In this document: piece by piece, positions 28,152 to 37,100 of the stretch
How positions within the stretch are numbered: the stretch's first letter is position 1
Layout of the letters: every line of letters starts with the position of its first letter
DNA from: an uncultured Alphaproteobacteria bacterium
Lineage (GTDB): Bacteria; Pseudomonadota; Alphaproteobacteria; Puniceispirillales; UBA1172
NCBI GenBank assembly: GCA_958431225.1
Contig: OY288107.1
Span: 248,001-312,000, forward strand
Reading direction: 5' to 3'
Length of the DNA: 64,000 nucleotides
Made by a program: the position numbers and the translations under genes
Notes under the pieces: generated by a model
What the model was told of the DNA's origin: nothing
The model's input: only the letters and a program-made list of their open reading frames with translations
Database searches by the model: none

Positions 28152-31100
28152 TTAGGTATAAGGGTCGGTTTCTGGTATTGGGGTTAGCCCTAGGTCTTCT
28201 GGGATGTCTGGTGCTGGGGCTGGGGCTGGGGCTGGGTTGTCTGATGTATCATCGCGCACCGCAACATCAACGCTCTGCACTGCTGATTTGTTGCCTTCGG
28301 GGTCGGTTACTTGGATATCAAAATGGAGTATGTCGTCATCGGGCAAATTGCGGTCTTCATAATCTAGGCTCACGCCATCCCGTAATTTCAATTTCCATTT
28401 TTCATGACTAGAAAGGACGAAAAGTGGGAGGGTGGGGTCATTTACAACCTCAAACATATCAGCGAAATCTTGGTCGGTGCCGTCGGTGCCGGTGATGGTG
28501 AAACTATCGGGGTCAATATCATTAGTGGCGGTGGTTCTGCCGGTGGTGGCAAAAAGCGAGTCGCTATCGGTGAGGCTGAAATTAATGTCGCTATCCGCAC
28601 CAACAGCATTTTCGTTTATTGTCCCGGTGGTGGCAGCAAAGGGAAGTTTGGCGGTCAATACTGGTGATGCTTCAATGGCATCGCGCACATCTATGTGGAA
28701 ATACCATGTTGTGGAGGTGTTGTCGTTATTGTCGGATACTTTGACTGCAAGATCGAGCCTTTTATTTCCGGAATCCTCGGGGGCAGGCATGTCGGGGTCT
28801 TCATAATTTAGGAACGCGCCATTCTTTAATTTAATGCGCCAACTATCGCTCGTGCCTTCACGCTCAACTTCAAACATTCCGGCGAATTTCGTGTGGGTGT
28901 CGTTGCGGGCGGTGATGGTGAAACTGTCGGGGTCAATATCGGTTACGTCGGCGGTTCTGCCGGTGGTGGAAGAAGGCGTGTCGTCATCGGTGACGGTAAA
29001 ACGTAGCTCTGTATATGCAGTTCTAACATTTTCCGTTATCACCCCCACATTGTTTCCGAGAGGCGCATTCAAGGTTGGTGTTGTTTCATGGTGTTCGTTG
29101 TTTAGAGAGAGTTGGATGGTCAAAGAATTTGCGGATTGATTTCCAGCATCATCAACCAAGCGGATGCGCAAGAAGACGGCGCGATTTCCTGCGACGGTGT
29201 ATGTCAACCCTGCCCCTTCATAGTCTAAAGAGAATTCATTTTTTAATTTCAAGCGCCAAACGTCGCTAGTGCCATCGTTTACGAATTCAAAATACTCAGC
29301 ATACGCTCCATTTGTGCCAGTGGTGGTTGAGATATGAAAATTACTGGATTCAAGGGTATTTCTAACGCCGGGGGTATCCTCATCCCGCGCAGTAATGAAA
29401 GCCCCCGTATACGCACCAAGAACAGTTTCCGCTACCCTCCAATGTTGGGTGAGATGCCCAGATAGTACAGGTGCTATTTCATCAACATTTTCCACCTCAA
29501 CATCAATATCCCATGATAATGATGCGTTGTCATCAGGGTCGGTCACTCCAACCGTGAAATGGAGTATGTCGTCATCGGGCATATTGGGGTCTTCATAATC
29601 TAGGCTCACGCCAGGTTTTAATTTCAATTTCCAAGTGTTGGCAGTGTCGCCCTGTGCGAATGTGAACATACCAGCGAAATCTGCGTGGGTGCCGTCGCGT
29701 GCGCTGATGTTAAAACTATTGGGGTCAATATCCGTTGTTATGGCATCGGTGGCGGTGTAGGAAATGGGCGTGTCGGGGTCGGTGAGGGTGAAAGTAATCC
29801 CGCTATCCGCACCAATCGCATTTTCGGTTATTAGCCCAATGCCTTGGGGCGCGCCTAAGTTTGGTGTTTCGTTATTAAGCACGCTGATTTCAACTTCGCG
29901 GGGGGTTGTCGATGCCATGCCCTCGGGGTCGGTTATTTGGATGGTTAAGCGGATGGTCTTGTCGTTGGTGGGTAGGGCGGTATCGTCATAGTCTAACGCC
30001 ATGCGCTCCTTTAATTTCAAACGCCAAACGCCCTCAGTCTCATCATAGGCGAGTATAAACATTCTAGCGAATTTTGCGTTAGTGCCGGCGCGTTCGGTGA
30101 TGGTAAAGCTGTTCGGGTCAATATCATTCGTGGCGGTGGTTTCGGTGGGGGAAATAAACGTTATGCCATCGCTAACTTCAAAACTAATCCCCGAATCCGC
30201 ACCGGCGATATTTTCTACTATTATACCGGCGCCTTGGGCTTCGCCTAAGGTTGGGGCGGTGGTATCGTCCCGCACGGTGATATCAACATTGCGTTTTGTC
30301 GATGTCCCGCCTGAAGAATTGGTTACTTGCACGGATAAGTGGATGGTCTTGTCGGCGGGTAGGTTGGTGTCTTCATGGTCTAGGCTCATGCCGGGCTTTA
30401 ATTTCAATTTCCAAATGCGGGTGTCGCCAATCTGTGCGAATGTGAACATACCAGCGAATTTAGCGTCTGTGCCGTCGCGGGTTTCAATATCAAAATCGCT
30501 GACAGCAATGTTGATCGTATTGCCTTGGTCATCCTCATCCGAAGCGGCAAAGGTGATGCCACTATCCACACCAATGGCATTTTCTATGATGTCCCCCGCA
30601 CCCATAGGAAGCGCCAAATGCGGTCCATCAGGATCATTTTCCACCTCAACATCAACGCGCCGCACCGCTGATTTGCCACCGTCAGGGTCAGTCACGTAAA
30701 TATCAAAATGGAGCAGTTTGTCATTGTCTAGTTCAATGTCTTCATAGTCTATCGTCGCGCCGTCCTGCAAGGTCAATTTCCAGTTGCTGTTGGTGGCATC
30801 CCATACAACATCAAACACATCAGCGAATTTTTGGTCGTAGCCCCCGGTGGCGGTGATGGTGAAACTGTCGGGGTCAATATCGGTTATGGCGGTGGTGGCG
30901 GTGGGGGAAATGCTCGTATCGGCATCGGTGAGGGTGAAGGTAATGCCGGTATCCATGCCCAGTTGATTTTCGGTTATGCGCCCGGTGCCTTGGGGGGTGC
31001 TCAAGTCGGGTGTCGCTAGCACCTTAACAGAAACATCGCGTGTCATTGAGGTCAGGTTCTCAGGGTCGGTTACTTGGATGGTTAAACCGATGGTCTTATC

Positions 31101-34100
31101 GGTGGGTAGCCGCATGTCTTCATAGTCTATCATGGCGTTTGGTTTCAATTTCAATTGCCAATTATTCGTAATGCCATCGCGCGCGACTTCAAACAAGCCG
31201 GCAAAATACGCATTCGTGCCAGATTGGGCGGTGATGTCAAAATCATCGGGGTCAATATCCGTATCATCGCCAGGGGTTCTGCCGGTGGTGGAAATAGGCG
31301 TGTCTTCATCGGTGAGGGCAAAGGTAATCCCGGCATCCGCACCAAGCACATTTTCGATTACCCCACCCGTGCCTTGGGGGATGCCCAAATCCGGGGCTAC
31401 GGCATCTAGCACCCTGATTTCAAGGTCCTGTTTTGACGATACATTGCCATCAGGGTCGGTCACATGCACGGCAATCAACAATACTTTGGCGTTCTTTTCA
31501 ATATCCGCAACATACTCCTCATCAGGTAAGTCAGTGTCGGTATAATCAAATTGCATCTCAGGTTTTAATTTCACCGTCCATCGGTTGTGCGCCGCATCCC
31601 ATACGACATCAAGCATTTTAAGGTATTTATCATCAGTGCCAGCGCGGGTGGTGATGACGAAATCGCCGGGCTCAATGTCGGTGGTGACGGCGGGGGTGTT
31701 GGTCGTGGAAATATCCGTGTCAGGGTCGCTGAGGGAAAAGGCCGCAAGCGTATTTATACCGCTATTAAGTTCTTTTGCAATGCCAGATTTCCTCACCACA
31801 AACAAGGTCGGCACTTCCTCTGGCTCTTCATTGAGCAGCTGAAAGTACGAATGGTGAAACGCCCTACTGCCATCAGCCCTGAAAAAATTACTGCCATCAG
31901 CATTCTTCAAACTGATTTCAAATCCGATTCTCTTGGAGTCGTTTAGCCCAAAACCCTCATAATCCGCAGAATAACCATCTTTCAATTTCAATTTGAACCA
32001 ATTATTACCATTGCCATCACCATCGCCAACGATTTCATACCTTGTAGGGACGAATCTATGCCCGAAGCCGCTTAATGCACTGATGACAAAACTGCTCGGG
32101 TCAATGTCATTAGGGTCATCGGTCACGACATAGGAAATAGGCACGGCAGCATCGTCATAGTCAAAGGCTATCCCCGTATCCGCACCAAGCTGATTTTCCA
32201 TCAATTCAGATGTGCCATGAACCAACCCAGCCGCCACCGGCACATGGTATGGACCCTCAAAGATATTTACTACCTCAATATTAACAGAATGCACATCTGA
32301 CGTATTGCCGCCACCATCAACCACGTGAATATCAAAATGGAGCAGGTCATCATCGTCTAGTTCCATGTCTTCATAATCTATCGTTGCGCCAGGTTTCAAG
32401 GTCAATTTCCAATTATTGGCGGCGGCATCCCATACGACTTCAAACACCTCAGCGAATTTTTGGGCATAGCCACCGGTGGCGGTGATCTTGAAACTTTTGG
32501 GGTCAATGTCATTCGGGTTATCGCGGGTGTGGGTGGTGGAAATAGGCGTATCAACATCGGTCAGCGTGAAGGTAATGCCAGTATCCGCACCGAGATCTTT
32601 TTCGGTTATGCTTCCAGTGCTTTTGTTGGGTGGGGGCAAATCCGGTTTCACATCATCAACATTCCCCACGACAACATTGACGCTATGGCTGACCGGGGGG
32701 GTGTCATCATCATCGCGCACGGTTATGGTGAAACTAAGGGCGGTCTCGCTTTCGTAATCTAGCTCCGCTTTCAAATAGATGAAATTATTTTCATCAAGTT
32801 CAAATATGTCATCATCGCCCGTGAGCTCATAGGTCAAATTCCCGCCAACACCTATATCAGCATCAACCGCCATAAATGTGCCAATATGCACCCGCGTGTC
32901 AATATAGGCGTTTTCCATAATGTTTGCCGTTTCATCATCACCGCCATCATAGGCGCTTTCCCACATGATTGCAGGGCTTCCAAGCATCGGGTCATTATCA
33001 TCAACGCCATCAACATAGATGGTGATGGGTTGCGGGGCGGAGGTTGCGCTTTCATCATCGGCGGCTACAATCATGAGTTCATAGCCTCTTAAATCATTGC
33101 CCAAATCCATCATTGAGGGTGCTTCAAAATCCAACGCGGTTTTGAGTTTTAATACGTTTCCATCAAATTCAAAAATAGCCGCGCCAGCATTGTTCGTTGG
33201 GCTACCGCCCATGATGGAATAAGTCAAAGTGGCATCATCATCGCCAGCATCAGCATCGGTGGCGGTGAAGCTTGCCAATGCCGTGCCAGCTGCATCCACG
33301 CCTTCAATTAGCGTGCGGGCGTAATCATCACCCGTAACTGCGGTGCCAGCCGCATTCCAAATCACATCCCCAGCCTCCCATACCGGTGCCTCATTGATAT
33401 CTGTCACGGTGACATCAATGGGCAGTATTGGCGATTCATTGCCACGATGGTCAGTGATTTGAACCGATAAATGGAGTTTTTTGTCGGCGTCTAGGAGGTC
33501 GGGGTCTTCATAATCTAAACTCTTGCCAGGCTGCAATCTCAATGCCCACATAGAGTCGCCGCCAGAGAAATGGCGCGCAATCGCAAACAAACCAGCGAAT
33601 TTCTCATTTGTGCCATCGCGCGTAGTGATTACGAAATCATTGGGGTCAAGAACAAAAGGTAAGTTGGTGGGAAAAGCGGAAATACCCGAAGTTGGAGAGT
33701 CAGCGTAAAAACTAACCCCCGAATCCGCACCAGCACTATTTTCCCTTATTAACCCAGTGCCTTCGAGGTCACGCACGTCCGGTGGTTGATCCGCATGATC
33801 AACATCCCCCACCTCAATATCAATGTTATGTATCGCTGAGGTGTTGTTTTCAGGGTCAGTCACGTGGATGGCAAATTGGAGTATTTTATCCGCATCCAGC
33901 AATCTATCTTCATAGTTTAGAAATGCGTCTTCCTGCAATTTCAATTTCCAAGTGTTGGTAGTGCCATCGCGCACGACTTCAAACAATTTAGCGAATTTAT
34001 CGTCGGTGTCATTACGGGTGGCGATGGTGAAACTATCAGGGTCAATATCCGTTATGGCGGTGGTTCTGCCGGTGGTGGAAATAGGCGTGTCGGCATCAAC

Positions 34101-37100
34101 GAGGGTGAAGGTAATCCCCGAATCCGCACTATTATCATTTTCCGCTATGCGCGCAGTGTTTTTGTTAGGGGCAGCCAAGATTGGCGTTGCAGCGCGCACA
34201 TCAACGTGGAAATACCATGTCGTGGAAGTGTTGCCATCATCGTCGGACACATTGACCGAAAAATGGAGGCGCTTGAACATATCAACGCCGCCAGCATCTA
34301 GTGCATTTTCCTCAGCGGCGGGTAGGGCAGCATCGTCATAATCTAAACTTACGCCATCGCGCAATTTAATGCGCCAAGTGTCGCTACCTTCATCACGCAC
34401 GACCCACAGCATTCTAGCGAATTTCGCGTGGGTGCCATCAAGTGGGGTTATGGTGAAACTATTGGGGTCAATATCCGTTGAATCGGCAGTGATGCCGGTG
34501 GTGGAAATAGGCGTGTCGCCATCGGTGACGGTAAAGAATAGCCCCGTATCCGCACCAGCAATATCTTCCACCACTGACCCGACATTGTGTCTGAGATGCG
34601 TATTTAAGGTTGGTGTTACTTCGCCTTCCTCGTCATCCAAATGGACGTGGACATGATATTCTTGGGTTATATTGTCCGCATTATCAGCCAATCTGATTGC
34701 CAATCTGATTACGTGGTTGGGTATCCCAGGGCCTTCACGATTTATAGAGAATTCATCCTTCAATTTCAATTCCCACCAGTCGGTGTCGTCCCTACGCACG
34801 AATTCAAACAAATCAGGGAATGATCTGTGTGTGCCAGATCGTGAAGTGATAACAAAATTACTGGCTTCAACGGCAGTACGAACGCCTTTGAGATCAAACC
34901 AAGCCTCAAAACTAACCCCAGTATCCGCACCAAGTTCATTTTCCGTTATACGCCCATCGTGGTTCCGGGCACCCTCAACATGCGGGGGCCCCAACATCGG
35001 CTCAGAATCAGCATTTACCACCTCAACATCAACGCGCCGCACGAATGATGAGCGCATGCCGTCAGTCACGTGGATATCAAAATGGAGCAATTTATCATCA
35101 TCCACATCGGGGTCTTCATAGTTAATATATGAGCGTTCCCGCAATTTCAATTTCCAGTTGTTGGCAGTGTCATCCCATACAACCTGAAACACATCACCAT
35201 ATCTTTGGGGGTAGCCGCCGGCGGCGGTGATGCGGAAACTGTTCGGGTCAATATCCGTCGTGTCGGCGGTAGCGGTGGTGGAAATGATTGTATCAACATC
35301 GCTAAGCGTAAAGCTAATGCCGGTATCCAAACCATTTTGCTGTTCCACTATTGACCCGGTGCCTTGGGCTTCGCTCAATACCGGGGCTTCATCATCAATA
35401 TTCCCCACAGTGTAGGTGAAGTCTGCCGTGCCTACATTGACGGTTTGACCGGACTTCACATCACCATCAACCACCATGATGGTGAGCGCAACCGGCACCG
35501 GGTCAAGATTCATAAGCGGGTTGAGGGATTCATAATCTACTGCTCTGGTCACCCACAGCACCCCTCTTTGCGCAGCTGCATCCCAAACCACATCAAAGCG
35601 GTCATCCGCCAAACCATCAGCACCAAGGACAATGAAATCGCCATCTTCATATCGGGCTGTGCCAGCCACGGTGATAGTCGCGCCTAAAGTGCCAGTATAA
35701 TCCTCATCTTGTGCCGCTGTGGCGGCGGAAAGGGTCACATCAAGGGCTGTTTCATTGACATCCACTAACGTGATGGTTAAAGCCTGCTCAACACTTTTCT
35801 GTTCAGTCGGGTCTGTGGCATCTGGATTATCCGTCGCCTTTAATGTTAGGTCAAAGCCTTTGGCGTTAGTGTTTGTTGTATATTGGGCTTCAAGTGTTTC
35901 AAAATCTAGATTTTGATTGAGGGTGATTTTCCCGGTAGCTTCATCAAGGTTAAAATAACTGCCATAACTGCCCATGAGTTCATATTTCAATGTATTAAAT
36001 GGCGCTGTGGCATCAGCATCTATAATAGAACCAGCGGCAAGAATCGTATTGCCTATATCGGCTATTTCCAGAACATACAGCGCGTATTTACTAGCGGGAG
36101 GCGTAGATTTTGGGGTATTGTCGTTGGTATCGGTGACGGAGATGGTGACTGTCTCAGCATTGCTATCATTCACACCATCCTTTGCTGTGATGGTGAGTTC
36201 AATTTCACCGCTAGTTTTTAGTGCGGCGTGTTCGCGGTCAAGTGCCATGCGTTCGCGCAGTCTGAGCATACCTGTCGCTACATCAACCTCAAATAGCGCG
36301 GCGATGGCGTCATTATCGGCATTACGGGTCGCCGCCGCAACGCTATAGCCAAGCGTGCCAACGCTATCTGTATCAACAACACTAAAAATAATGCCCGTAT
36401 CCGCACCAGCATCATTTTCCACTATAGCCACCGCACCGCTTGTATCCACGCTTAAAATTGGCGCGATATCATTGGTATCCGTCAAATTGACCGTGACCAC
36501 TGCGGTGGCGGTTTGTATTTCCCCTTTATTATCTTTCGCTGATGCCGTGATTATGATTTTGTAGCTTGTCGGGTCAGTATCAAAATCCAATGAATCCGAC
36601 GCAATGAGGGTGATAGCACCGCTTTCACTAATGGCGAACAGGTTGTCAGGATTGCCATTTGCCGCAAAATCATAATTGACCGTGGCACCAGGTGCGCCAT
36701 CTAAACTAGCCGTTAAAGTCGTCACCGCACCACCAGCACCAAGACTCTCAAGGACATTTACCGTCGGTGTGCTATCGGCAAAACTCAATGACGAGGTCAG
36801 GACGTCAATCACCGTCGGCAGCGCACCAATAACAGCATCGGTGTAAGTGATGGTAACGCCATAGACGACACCATCAGTGAGCATTGATGGAAGTGTATAT
36901 GTTTGAAGATTTGAAGTGCCGGGGGCATTATTTTTATTCGTGCCGCCATCGGTGGTGGTGAACCATTGGAAACTAGCGGCAACCGCAATGCCGTCAGGGT
37001 CTTCAGCGATACGAGTCGCCGTGAGCATCTCGCCCGCCGCAAATGTGCCAGTAATTCTATAGGTGGCTTCGTCTTCATCGACATTTATGACGTTGAGGGT

